Below are positions 1-8,274 of a stretch of DNA of 64,000 bases, one piece after another. This DNA is from Gammaproteobacteria bacterium (lineage in GTDB: Bacteria > Pseudomonadota > Gammaproteobacteria > Pseudomonadales > UBA5518), in assembly GCA_016705365.1 (NCBI GenBank), contig JADIYI010000009.1:124001-188000 (forward strand). Direction: 5' to 3'. The first letter of the stretch is position 1, and every line of letters begins with the position of its first letter. The notes beneath the pieces were generated by a model. It was given only the letters and a program-made list of their open reading frames with translations, did not search any database and had not been told where the DNA came from. The translations under genes and the position numbers were made by a program.

Positions 1-1828
1 CACGCGCAACCTTGCGCGGTGGCTGGTGACCGGTACGCTCGTCTCGTTCGCGCCGCGGCGGGCGCTTGCGCTCGCTCTTGCCGCGCCCGGGGCGCTGATC
101 AGTCTCCCCGGCCGCCATCGGTCGAATTTCCAGCGCGCGCTGCTTTACCCGGGTCCGGCGCAACACATCGAGCACCGCGGCGGGCAGGTCCGCGGGCAGT
201 TCCACGGTGCTGTACTGATCGAACAACTCGATCCTGCCGATGAACCGGCTGGCGAGACCGGCCTCGTTGGCGATGGCTCCGACGATCTCGCGCGGGCTGG
301 CTTCGTGATCGCGCCCGACCTCGATACGAAACGGCACCAGCGCGCCACGCGGTTCGATCGCCGGCGCAGCGGCGCGCGTCTTGCGCTCGCGGGGCTCGCG
401 CTCCTCCCGTGGAGCCCGGGTGCCGCGGCCGTCGCGCGGGTCGCGATCATCACGCGCCACGCGTGCCGGCGTCCGCTCGCGCGATTCGCCCCCATCGGAC
501 CCATAACCTTCCTTCTCCTGCAGACGCAGCGGCTTGGCGCGCTGCGCCATGCACACCAGCGCCGCGGCAACCGCGGCCAGGTTGCCCTCGTGTTCCTGTT
601 CGAGTTGCGCCACGACCTCGGCGAAAAACTCCATCGGTTCGGACTTCAGCACCTCGGCAACCTGCTTGCGGAACTGCGCCACGCGCCGGTCGGCGACCAG
701 CGCCCGGCTCGGCAGCGTCAGCGGCTCGATCGGCTGGCGCGTCACCCGCTCGATGGTGCGCAGCATGCGGAATTCGCGCGGCGCCACGAACAGGATGGCA
801 TTGCCGGTGCGACCGGCACGACCGGTACGCCCGATGCGATGCACATAGGCCTCGGAATCGTAGGGAATGTCGTAATTGATGACATGGCTGATGCGCCCCA
901 CGTCGATGCCGCGTGCCGCCACATCGGTGGCGACCACGATATCGAGCGCGCCACTCTTGAGCTGCTCGATTACCCGCTCGCGCAGCGGCTGGTTCATATC
1001 GCCGTTGAGCGCCGCGGCGGAGTAGCCGCGCGCCTCGAGGCGATCGGCGAGTTCCACCGTCGCGGTCTTGGTGCGCACGAATACCAGCGCCGCATCCAGT
1101 TCCTCCTCGACCTCGAGAATGCGGGTCAGCGCGTCGAGCTTGTTGGTGCCGGTGACCTGCCAGTAACGCTGGCGGATGGCCGCCACGGTGCGCGTCGCTG
1201 ACTTGATCTTGATCTCGCGCGGCTCGCGCATGTGGGTGCGCGCCACGCGCCGGATGGTATCGGACATGGTCGCGGAAAACAGCGCCGTCTGGCGCGTGGC
1301 TGGCGTATGCTCGAGGATCCACTGCACATCATCGATAAAGCCCATGCGCAGCATCTCGTCGGCCTCGTCGAGCACCAGCCCGGTCAGCTGATCGAGCACC
1401 AGGCTCTTGCGCTCGAGATGATCCATCACCCGCCCCGGGGTGCCGACGATCACGTGCACGCCACGCTTCAGGCTGCGCAACTGCAGGCCCATGCCCTGTC
1501 CGCCGTAGACCGGCAGCACATGGAAGCCGGGCAGATGCCGCGCGTAGCGCTGGAACGCTTCCGCAACCTGTATCGCGAGTTCGCGGGTCGGCGTCAGCAC
1601 CAGTACCTGTGGCTGCATCAGCTCGAGATCGAGCCGCTGCAGGAACGGCAGCGCGAAAGCGGCGGTCTTGCCGGTGCCGGTCTGTGCTTCGCCGAGCAGA
1701 TCGTGCCCGGCAAGCAGCGGCGGAATGCAGGCCTCCTGTATCGGCGAGGGCGTTTCGTAGCCCACATCGGCCAGCGCAGCGAGCAGCGGCGCCGAGAGCT
1801 CGAGCGAGCTGAAGGTGGTATCGGACAT
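1..1828 (-). CDS. deaD: DEAD-box ATP-dependent RNA helicase (DeaD/CsdA type), 3' end outside the window
   Basis: The frame starts at ATG 1828 (MSDTTFSSLELSAPLLAAL) and stays open to the left edge, so the C-terminus is missing. The Q-motif region is followed by AQTGTGKT (Walker A), LDEADEML (motif II, near 1351-1378), FSATM (motif III), VATDVAARGID and HRIGRTGR (motif VI). After the helicase core comes a region like the DbpA/CsdA RNA-binding domain, then an Arg/Lys/Glu-rich tail. Known members unwind structured RNA during ribosome assembly and cold adaptation. It is transcribed away from the acetoacetate decarboxylase gene; the 231 bp between them probably holds both promoters. The Shine-Dalgarno sequence is weak. 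The large open frames on the opposite strand are a GC-bias artefact. Confidence 0.95.
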   Translation of the reverse strand, partial: MSDTTFSSLELSAPLLAALADVGYETPSPIQEACIPPLLAGHDLLGEAQTGTGKTAAFALPFLQRLDLELMQPQVLVLTPTRELAIQVAEAFQRYARHLPGFHVLPVYGGQGMGLQLRSLKRGVHVIVGTPGRVMDHLERKSLVLDQLTGLVLDEADEMLRMGFIDDVQWILEHTPATRQTALFSATMSDTIRRVARTHMREPREIKIKSATRTVAAIRQRYWQVTGTNKLDALTRILEVEEELDAALVFVRTKTATVELADRLEARGYSAAALNGDMNQPLRERVIEQLKSGALDIVVATDVAARGIDVGRISHVINYDIPYDSEAYVHRIGRTGRAGRTGNAILFVAPREFRMLRTIERVTRQPIEPLTLPSRALVADRRVAQFRKQVAEVLKSEPMEFFAEVVAQLEQEHEGNLAAVAAALVCMAQRAKPLRLQEKEGYGSDGGESRERTPARVARDDRDPRDGRGTRAPREEREPRERKTRAAAPAIEPRGALVPFRIEVGRDHEASPREIVGAIANEAGLASRFIGRIELFDQYSTVELPADLPAAVLDVLRRTRVKQRALEIRPMAAGETDQRPGRGKSERKRPPRRERDERTGHQPPRKVAR

Positions 1829-2059
1829 CGGGATTTACCGGAAAATAGCAGTGGGTCGACGCGGCGATATGCCAGGGAACCCGGAACCGCAGAAGTATGC
1901 CGCAGAGGCTGCTCCATGACGATCATTCATGTGGCGACAAAGTGCAGCTTTATGAAACTCCTGTCAGCTCGCGTTGCTCTCGCGTCTACCTGCCCTGCGT
2001 TACCATGGATTCGGCCCAGAGCGGGTATCATTCCCGAAATTCAAATGGAGAGAGAACCC

Positions 2060-2836
2060 ATGACCACCAGCACCACGAACGGCCCGCAGGGCAACCCGGG
2101 CGATATCCTCAACTGGCCGATGCTGAAGATCACCTACCGCACCGACCCGGCGGCGATCGCGGCGCTGCTGCCACCGGGCATCAAGCCCGGGCGCAACCCC
2201 CACGTGAACATCACGATCTACAATTTCCCGGTGCATGCCGAACCCGAGTACGGCCTGGTGATCAATGTCGATGCCGACTATCACGGCGTCGAGGGCGAAT
2301 ACACCCTGGCGATCGGCATCGACCAGGAAGCGCCGCTGTTCATCTGCCAGGAAATGTGGGGCCAGCCGAAGTATCCGGTGGACGCCGAGTACTACCGCCT
2401 GATGGACCATGTGGTCGCGAAGGTCGTGCACCAGGGCTGCACCTTCATCGAATTCCACGGTGATGTGGTTGCGACCCTGCCGATCCCCGCCGACCACGAA
2501 CAGAACGAGTGGTGGATCAAGTCGGTGCGCGGCGTCGATTCCTCGAAGATCCAGTACGATTTCCCGCCGCACGTGGTCAGGGTGCACAGCAAGTACGGTA
2601 CCGCGCACCTGCAGGAACTGAAGGGCACGCTGACGCTGCGCGAAAGCGCCTGGGACCCGATCGCAACCCTGCTGCCGCTGCGCGAGCAGGTCAGCGCCCG
2701 CCTGTGGACGCCGATTTTCAAGGACCGCAGCATCACCCTGTTCGGTGAACTCGACGGCGAAGCCTACTGGCCCTTCGCCGACACCATCAGCGGCACTCGC
2801 TGGCCCGGCTCCTCGGGCGGGCCGAAGCAGGGCTGA
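2060..2836 (+). CDS. acetoacetate decarboxylase family protein
   Basis: A 258-residue protein starting MTTSTTNGPQGNPGD. ATG 2060 is preferred over in-frame ATG 2045 because GGAGAGAG lies between them at ribosome-binding distance. The fold signature is seen in the N-terminal LLPPGIKPG segment, the FICQEMWGQPKYPVDAEYY segment, which includes the lysine expected to form the Schiff base in this family, and the late LREQVSARLWTPIF segment. True Adc enzymes decarboxylate acetoacetate to acetone, but many relatives act on other beta-keto or cyclic substrates, and only one Lys stands at the active-site position here. It is a single gene, divergent from the helicase and convergent with the transporter downstream. 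The substrate is unknown. Confidence 0.85.
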   Translation: MTTSTTNGPQGNPGDILNWPMLKITYRTDPAAIAALLPPGIKPGRNPHVNITIYNFPVHAEPEYGLVINVDADYHGVEGEYTLAIGIDQEAPLFICQEMWGQPKYPVDAEYYRLMDHVVAKVVHQGCTFIEFHGDVVATLPIPADHEQNEWWIKSVRGVDSSKIQYDFPPHVVRVHSKYGTAHLQELKGTLTLRESAWDPIATLLPLREQVSARLWTPIFKDRSITLFGELDGEAYWPFADTISGTRWPGSSGGPKQG

Positions 2837-2962
2837 GCAAGCGCCTCAACCGCCACGCACGCGCAGGCAGGACCAGGCGTGCGTCGGTCGTGAACAGCAA
2901 ACCGGTGTGCTCGGACAGCGGCGCATCCATCGCCCCGCCACGGCTCCGAACAGGGCGATCCG

Positions 2963-4234
2963 TCAAGCTCGGGCGGCGCTCTCGCGCCGGTGAACAGCCC
3001 CGAGCCGCAGGCCGATCACGGCCCACCCTGCCGCGAGCAGCGCACCGATCAGCGCCACGAACGAAGGGCCGTGGCCGAGCAGATCGAGCCCGGTCTTGAC
3101 CCAGGCACTGAGCGCATCGCCGCCGCGGTAAACCGCGGTGTCGATGAAATTCTTGGCCTTGTAGCGCGACTCCGCGTCAACCGTCGTGAACAGCATCTCG
3201 CGCGCCGGGCGCATCACCGCGTACTCCCCGACCCGGCGCACCACCATCACCCCGGCCAGCACCCAGAATTGCGGCAGTGCGGCGAGCGCCACGAAACCGG
3301 CCGCGACGATCACCGGCACCGAGCTCAGCAGTGCCGAGACACCGAAGCGTTCGGCAATCCGTCCCGTGACCAGCAACTGCAGCACGATGGTCAACGCCTG
3401 CACCGTGAAATCGAGCATGCCGAAGATCTGCGTCTGGCGGGTCGAATCGGGAAACGCGGCCTCGACCATGCGCGCCTGCTCGAAATACAGGAACGTGGTC
3501 GTGGTCGCCAGCAGCAGCACGAAAGCGCTGACGCCGAGCAGGTAGGGCGAGCGCAGCACCAGCAGCAGGCCCGCGAACGGATTGCCGCCGAGCGGGCGCG
3601 CGGGACTTTCGCGGGCCGCCCGGGTGCCGCTGTCGGCCCCTGCCCCGGCCCGTTCGCGCCAGCCGAACAGAAAGCGGATGCAGGGTACCGTGGGCAGCAG
3701 CAACAGCGCCGAGACCACCATCAACCCGCCATGTCCGAGCGGCTCGACCAGCAGTGCGCCGAGCACGGGTCCGGCGAGCCCGCCGGCGCTCGCGCCCGCG
3801 GCGATCAGAGCGAACAGACGATGCGCCTGCGCGACCCGGAAACAGTCCGCCATCACGCTCCAGGCAACCGAGACCACGAACAGGTTGAACACGCTGAGCC
3901 ACACGTAGAACACGCGCGCGCTCCAGACATGGTCCGGGTGGCGCACGAACAAGGCCGCGAACAGCAGGAGGTTGAGCACAAAGAACACGCTGACCCAGGG
4001 CACCAGCGCCGCGCGGCGAAAGCGTGCGCTGAGCGCGCCGAACACCGGCATCGCGGCCAGCATCACCACGAAGGTCGCGCTGAACAGCCACTGCAGGTTC
4101 CTGACACCGCCGGTGATGCCCATGGTCTCGCGTACCGGGCGCAGCATGAAATAAGCGGTGAACAGGCAAAAGAAATACAGCATCGCCACCAGCACCGCGC
4201 GCTGTTCGCCCGGCTCGATCCGCACCAGCCGCAC
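2963..4234 (-). CDS. MFS-like / NTP-NDP exchange-type membrane transporter
   Basis: About 423 residues with roughly 12 hydrophobic segments. The stretch FFCLFTAYFMLRPVRETMG followed by GGVRNLQWLFSATF is typical of a bacterial family usually annotated as MFS transporter and distantly related to ATP/ADP translocases. A mid-protein loop rich in Gly/Arg separates two six-helix halves. No ATG fits; GTG 4234 (VRLVRIEPGEQRAVLV) is the most sensible start, 37 bp after the stop of the aldo/keto reductase gene upstream, so the two probably form an operon. The substrate cannot be predicted. Confidence 0.75.
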   Translation of the reverse strand: MRLVRIEPGEQRAVLVAMLYFFCLFTAYFMLRPVRETMGITGGVRNLQWLFSATFVVMLAAMPVFGALSARFRRAALVPWVSVFFVLNLLLFAALFVRHPDHVWSARVFYVWLSVFNLFVVSVAWSVMADCFRVAQAHRLFALIAAGASAGGLAGPVLGALLVEPLGHGGLMVVSALLLLPTVPCIRFLFGWRERAGAGADSGTRAARESPARPLGGNPFAGLLLVLRSPYLLGVSAFVLLLATTTTFLYFEQARMVEAAFPDSTRQTQIFGMLDFTVQALTIVLQLLVTGRIAERFGVSALLSSVPVIVAAGFVALAALPQFWVLAGVMVVRRVGEYAVMRPAREMLFTTVDAESRYKAKNFIDTAVYRGGDALSAWVKTGLDLLGHGPSFVALIGALLAAGWAVIGLRLGAVHRRESAARA

Positions 4235-4271
4235 CAGCGACGGACGCCCGTTCAGCGAGCGAGCGCCCGGT

Positions 4272-5195
4272 TCAGAGCGCGGCAAAATACGCGGCCATCT
4301 TTTCGCGCATCGGCTGCTCCGGCAGGCGCCCGTGCCCGGCGGCGGCATTGTCCAGCATGTGCCTGGGATTCGAGGTCGCGGGAATCACGCAGCTCACCGC
4401 GGGATGACTGACGATGAACTTCAGGAAGAACTGGCCCCAGGACGTGCAGCCGAATTCCGCGGCCCATTCCGGCAGCGGCTTGCCACGCACCCGCGCGAAC
4501 AGCGCGCCATCCTCGTAGGGTCGATTCACCAGTACCGCGACCTTGCGTTCGGCCGCCAGCGGCAGCAATCGCTGCTCCGCATCACGGGTCACGATCGAAT
4601 AATTGAATTGCACGAAATCCAGCGCCTCGCGCCCGATCACGCGCTCGAGTTCCGCGTGTGCCGCCACGGTGTAATGCGTGATACCGATGTAGCGCAGCTT
4701 GCCGGCCTCCTTCAGCGCCCGCACATTGGCCAGCTGCGTGGCGAGATCGACCAGGTTGTGCACCTGCACCAGGTCGAGCACCCCGGTCTTCAGCAGGCGC
4801 ATGGAGTCCTCGATCTGGCGCAACCCCTCGGCCTTGCCGGTGGTCCATACCTTGGTGGCAAGAAACATCCTCGCGCGGGCACCGGCGGCCTCGACCAGCT
4901 CACCCGATACGCCCTCGGCGCGGCCGTACATCGGCGAGGTATCGAGCAGCGAGCCGCCCGCTTCGAGCAGGATTTTCAGCACCTGCGCGAGCGGTGCGCG
5001 CGCGGCTTCATCAGCGCCGACATCGAACACATCGGAAGTGCCGAGACCGATAACCGGCAGGAGTTCGCCGGAGGAGGGAATCCTGCGTGTCAGCATGCTG
5101 TTCACCGTGCTGGTCCCGGCAGCGGCGAGGCCGGGAATCGCGGCGCAGGCCGCAACCGCCTGGCAAAAACGCCGTCGCGTGAAGCCGATATCCAT
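4272..5195 (-). CDS. aldo/keto reductase with Tat-type signal peptide
   Basis: A 307-residue protein. ATG 5195 is chosen because GGGAGG precedes it and the N-terminus MDIGFTRRRFCQAVAACAAI reads as a twin-arginine signal, suggesting a periplasmic enzyme. The AKR tetrad is visible: Asp85 and Tyr90 in LLDTSPMYGRAEG, Lys115 in ATKVW, and His146 in QVHNL. AKRs reduce aldehydes or ketones with NADPH. Exported members are known, but their cofactor supply is unclear. It is followed by the transporter gene at 37 bp and divergent from the aruI-like gene. The substrate is unknown. Confidence 0.85.
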   Translation of the reverse strand: MDIGFTRRRFCQAVAACAAIPGLAAAGTSTVNSMLTRRIPSSGELLPVIGLGTSDVFDVGADEAARAPLAQVLKILLEAGGSLLDTSPMYGRAEGVSGELVEAAGARARMFLATKVWTTGKAEGLRQIEDSMRLLKTGVLDLVQVHNLVDLATQLANVRALKEAGKLRYIGITHYTVAAHAELERVIGREALDFVQFNYSIVTRDAEQRLLPLAAERKVAVLVNRPYEDGALFARVRGKPLPEWAAEFGCTSWGQFFLKFIVSHPAVSCVIPATSNPRHMLDNAAAGHGRLPEQPMREKMAAYFAAL

Positions 5196-5362
5196 TTTCG
5201 CTGCCTCCCGTCGAATCCTCAGGGTGCAAGCGATGGTACGCCTGCGGTTCGGCAACGCGCAACGCCCGCCGCTCCACCCGGCGTTGCGCTCGCGCGGGCG
5301 CACTGTCACGATGCGGGCAAAGCGATCGCGGCATCCCACCCGGCGCCGCGCAAGGAGGAGGT

Positions 5363-6949
5363 ATGGCAAGCTGCGGCGAAGTCCTGGCGCTGCTGCTCGA
5401 GGCGCACGGCATCGAAATCGCGTTCGGCATTCCCGGCACCCACACCATCGAGCTCTACCGCGGCATCCCGCAAACGCGCATCCGCCATGTGACGCCACGC
5501 CACGAACAGGGCGCGGGCTTCATGGCCGATGGCTACGCGCGGGTGTGCGGCAAGCCGGCGCTCTGCATCACTGTCAGCGGGCCCGGCGCATTCAATATCG
5601 CCACCGCGATGGGACAGGCGCTGCAGGACTCGGTGCCGATGCTGGTGATCTCGGCCGACAACAACAGCTGGGAAAAAAGCCTCGGCGAGGGGCGCCTGCA
5701 CGAGACCCGCAACCTGCAGGCCGCGATGGCCGAATGCAGCCGCTGGAGCCATACGCTCACGCGTCCGGACGAGTTGCCGCGGATACTGGCGCGCGCCTTT
5801 GCGATTTTCCGCAGCCAGCGTCCAGGCCCGGTACACCTGAGCCTTCCGCTCGACGTGATCACCGCCGATGCGTCCCATGTGGCGCCCGATGCCTGGCCCG
5901 TACCGAGCCGGCCGGCCGCCGACCCCGCGGCACTGGCCGCAGCCGCACGACTGCTGAATGCGGCCGAGCGCCCGGTCATCGCCCTCGGCGGCGGCGCGGC
6001 CGATATCGGCGTACTGGCGGCACGGCTCGCCGAGCGTCTCGATGCCCCGCTCACCTGCACCCACAATGCCAAGGGCCTGCTGGCGCGCGAGCACCCGCTG
6101 CATGTTGCCGGCAGTCCCTCGCTCGCGCCGGTACGCGAACTCTACCGCGATGCCGACGTGATTCTCGGCATCGGCACCGAGTTCGGCGAAACCGATTACG
6201 ACTTCTTCTTCAAGGGCGATTTCGCCCTCGGCGGCAAGCTCGTGCGCATCGATATCGATGCGCTCCAGCTGCTGCGCAACGTGCGCCCGGAAATCGCGAT
6301 ACAGGCCGACAGCCGGCTTGCCGTCGAGGCCCTGCTGCCGCTGCTCGAAAGCCGTGAACGGCGCGGTGCCGAACGCACACGCGCGGCCTGCGAGCGACTG
6401 CGCGCGCTCGATCATCCCGGCTACCAGCGGGTACTCGACACGCTGCTCGAGGCGCTGCCCGAGGCGATCGTGATCGGCGACTCGACCCAGCCGGCCTATT
6501 TCGCCGCGGCGCAATTCCATGCCCGCGCGGCACGGCGCTTTGCCAGCGCCGCCACCGGTTACGGCACGCTCGGCTTCGCGCTGCCCGCGGCGTTCGGTGC
6601 CAGGCTGGCGCAACCGGCGCTGCCGGTGATTGCGCTGATCGGCGACGGCGGTCTGCAGTTCACGCTGAACGAATTGTCGAGCGGCGTCGAGGCAGAGCTG
6701 TCGCTGGCCATCGTGGTGTGGAACAACCGGCGCTACGAGATGATCGCGCAGAACTTCGAGGCCGCCGGCATGGAACCGATCGCCTGCGATATCCACACCC
6801 CGGATTTTCTGGCGATCGCGCGCGCCTACGGCTGCCGCGCCTGCCGCGTCGATGATCATGCCACGCTGATCGAGGCACTGCGCGAATACCTCAACCACCG
6901 CGTGCCCACCCTGATCGAGTTGGTGGAAGCGGATTTCATCGGCGCCTGA
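5363..6949 (+). CDS. aruI: thiamine-diphosphate decarboxylase, AruI-like (2-ketoarginine decarboxylase)
   Basis: A 528-residue enzyme with a strong RBS (AAGGAGGAGG) 5 bp before ATG. The N-terminus MASCGEVLALLLEAHGIE, the FGIPGTHTIELYRG block and RHVTPRHEQGAGFMADGYAR closely resemble Pseudomonas AruI as I recall it; Glu48 is the catalytic ThDP Glu. The central domain runs to about residue 340, and the ThDP/Mg site runs from GDG 427-429 to the NN at 454-455. AruI decarboxylates 5-guanidino-2-oxopentanoate to 4-guanidinobutyraldehyde in the arginine transaminase pathway. An AruH-like gene lies 3 kb downstream beyond an insertion, which supports the assignment. An acetolactate-synthase-like role cannot be excluded. 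Confidence 0.8.
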   Translation: MASCGEVLALLLEAHGIEIAFGIPGTHTIELYRGIPQTRIRHVTPRHEQGAGFMADGYARVCGKPALCITVSGPGAFNIATAMGQALQDSVPMLVISADNNSWEKSLGEGRLHETRNLQAAMAECSRWSHTLTRPDELPRILARAFAIFRSQRPGPVHLSLPLDVITADASHVAPDAWPVPSRPAADPAALAAAARLLNAAERPVIALGGGAADIGVLAARLAERLDAPLTCTHNAKGLLAREHPLHVAGSPSLAPVRELYRDADVILGIGTEFGETDYDFFFKGDFALGGKLVRIDIDALQLLRNVRPEIAIQADSRLAVEALLPLLESRERRGAERTRAACERLRALDHPGYQRVLDTLLEALPEAIVIGDSTQPAYFAAAQFHARAARRFASAATGYGTLGFALPAAFGARLAQPALPVIALIGDGGLQFTLNELSSGVEAELSLAIVVWNNRRYEMIAQNFEAAGMEPIACDIHTPDFLAIARAYGCRACRVDDHATLIEALREYLNHRVPTLIELVEADFIGA

Positions 6950-6989
6950 GCCTGGCGGGAATGACCATATGCGGAGGCGCCCGCCAGGC
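6950..6989 (+). terminator. inverted repeat after aruI
   Basis: Directly after the aruI stop, GCCTGGCGGG (6950-6959) pairs perfectly with CCCGCCAGGC (6980-6989) across a 20-nt loop. There is no T-tract, so it may be a weak terminator or an mRNA 3' stabiliser. Confidence 0.45.
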
Positions 6990-7080
6990 GCAGGTGGCCA
7001 CCCGCCGCTGGAGCACGCCGTTCGGCCCAACGCGGAAAAGGAAAAGGGGACAAGGAAAAGGGGACAAGGAAAAGGATGAA

Positions 7081-7175
7081 GGAAAAGGGGACGGATTTAT
7101 TTTCGCCTTGATGGAATCGCGGCCAAGATACTGGAGGAGGAAAAGGGGACGGATTTATTTTCGCCTTGATGGAAT
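7081..7175. repeat. two tandem copies of the GGGGACGGATTTATT element
   Basis: A 37-bp sequence beginning GGAAAAGGGGACGGATTT occurs at 7081-7117 and again at 7139-7175. Each copy is followed by a near-identical CGCGGCC-AGATACTG tail, so the whole unit is duplicated. Just upstream (7035-7080) are shorter GGAAAAGGGGACAA repeats. This is the complement of the motif that punctuates the rhs island. No gene is seen between 6990 and 7360. Confidence 0.85.
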
Positions 7176-7360
7176 AGGAATCGCGGCCGAGATACTGCGG
7201 CAGGATGCGCGCGGGCTCCAGAACCCGGGGTTCACGCACCGTGGCCCGTCATTGCCCCTGGCCCGCCGCTCCGGGCGCCGACCTGTTACGATGAAGGCCG
7301 CATCACTGCGCCCGACGAGCGAAGCACCGGCATAATTCGCGCAGGCACCAGGCGAGGCAA

Positions 7361-7438
7361 ATGGACAGCATTTCCGACCAGCCCGACTACTGCTCGCTGC
7401 GCAGCAATGTCAGCTTTCTCGGTCGCCTGCTGGGCGAG
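7361..7438 (+). pseudogene. ppc: phosphoenolpyruvate carboxylase, first 26 codons only
   Basis: ATG 7361 opens MDSISDQPDYCSLRSNVSFL, continuing GRLLGES. This matches the conserved N-terminus of Ppc (YSALRSNVSMLGKVLGET in E. coli). Homology stops at about 7438 and is followed within 20 bp by the AATAAATCCGTCCCC motif, so the gene has been cut or rearranged here. The remaining 850 or so codons are not in this window. PEP carboxylase supplies oxaloacetate; whether another copy exists cannot be told from here. Confidence 0.75.
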
Positions 7439-7454
7439 TCACCTCGGTCACTCC

Positions 7455-7480
7455 GAATAAATAAATCCGTCCCCTTTTCC
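7455..7480. repeat. AATAAATCCGTCCCC motif at the ppc breakpoint
   Basis: GAATAAATAAATCCGTCCCC followed by TTTTCC. It is a single copy of the dispersed motif, in the opposite orientation to those at 7081-7175, lying between the ppc fragment and the lipoprotein gene. Confidence 0.8.
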
Positions 7481-7535
7481 GAACTCTTTGCGGGGGAAGT
7501 CGTCCGACCTCAAGCAATTTTCCTGCGAGGTTCTG

Positions 7536-8015
7536 ATGCAAAATTTGACTTACACCGGATGCCACTGGCGGTTCATTTTATTGATTCTGGTCGGGCTTCT
7601 AGTTCTCGTATCGGCAACCGCGTGCGGGCGGGGAGGGGTTGTCGTGATTGACTTCTCGACGAAGGAGTCGATTGATAATGCCGTCAACAAAGGATGGCTC
7701 CCGGATTGGCTGCCGCGCAACGTAGAGGATATGCGTGGCGCCCAAGAGACCTTCGATAGTAACTTCATATGGATCAGCCTGAAGGTTGATTCGGAGATTC
7801 GCAGCATTATTCAGAGCAGCTGCGACGACCGCGCGCTAACCTCCATTGACTTGCCAAGCACTAGCTTCATGGAGCGTTTTCCAGAAGGCGTCGTTGAGGA
7901 GTTTCGGCGCGTCTCTGCGGGAGCAATGACGTACTACGCATGTCCCAATACTCGTCGAAATTTTTTTGTTGCGGTCGATGATGCTGAGAGCGCCGCGTAT
8001 CTCTGGGCAGACTGA
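7536..8015 (+). CDS. small lipoprotein-like hypothetical protein next to an rhs fragment
   Basis: A 159-residue protein starting MQNLTYTGCHWRFILLILVG; a hydrophobic helix then ends at a Cys (SATACG), a weak lipobox. The mature part (DFSTKESIDNAVNKGWLPDW, then an SLKVDSEIRS segment) is mixed alpha/beta. The base composition is more AT-rich than in the flanking metabolic genes. It sits between a ppc fragment and a plus-strand rhs core fragment, which suggests it was an immunity or accessory gene of an rhs module. I recognise no family with certainty. Confidence 0.6.
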   Translation: MQNLTYTGCHWRFILLILVGLLVLVSATACGRGGVVVIDFSTKESIDNAVNKGWLPDWLPRNVEDMRGAQETFDSNFIWISLKVDSEIRSIIQSSCDDRALTSIDLPSTSFMERFPEGVVEEFRRVSAGAMTYYACPNTRRNFFVAVDDAESAAYLWAD

Positions 8016-8018
8016 CGT

Positions 8019-8135
8019 GTCTCTACAACTACTACCGCGATTACGATCCGAGCACGGGACGGTACATCGAGAGTGATCCGATCGGGCTGGCGGGTGGGTT
8101 GAATACCTACGCTTACGTGCGCGGGAACCCGCTAC
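8019..8135 (+). pseudogene. rhs core fragment (end of core, plus strand)
   Basis: It encodes YNYYRDYDPSTGRYIESDPI followed by the LAGGLNTYAYVRGNPLR end-of-core signature. It is the only rhs piece on the plus strand. It begins 3 bp after the lipoprotein stop and is cut at 8135 exactly where the GGAAAAGGGGAC element begins, so the variable tip is missing. Confidence 0.85.
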
Positions 8136-8204
8136 GGAAAAGGGGACGGATTTATTTTCGCCTTGATGGAATAGGAATCGGAATAAGGGGACAGATTTAT
8201 TTTC
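8136..8204. repeat. two copies of the GGGGACRGATTTATT element
   Basis: The 37-bp element recurs at 8136-8172 and a related GGAATAAGGGGACAGATTT copy at 8180-8204, directly abutting the rhs fragment. Confidence 0.85.
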
Positions 8205-8274
8205 ACCTTTGTGGCGCTCGATCTCCCGCTGCGTCAGGATAGCTGCCGCCCCGTCCTCTTGTTCTCATGTTTGG

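Noticed and set aside
26..1201. Long plus-strand open frame opposite the helicase
   Set aside because: Composition-driven antisense frame; the minus strand encodes all DEAD-box motifs.
2045..2059. Earlier ATG at 2045 for the acetoacetate decarboxylase-family gene
   Set aside because: Its codons form the Shine-Dalgarno sequence for ATG 2060, which fits the family start better.
2990..4411. Plus-strand open frame of 473 codons opposite the transporter
   Set aside because: Rich in Gln/Arg/His with no domain; the minus strand has clear membrane helices and a family signature.
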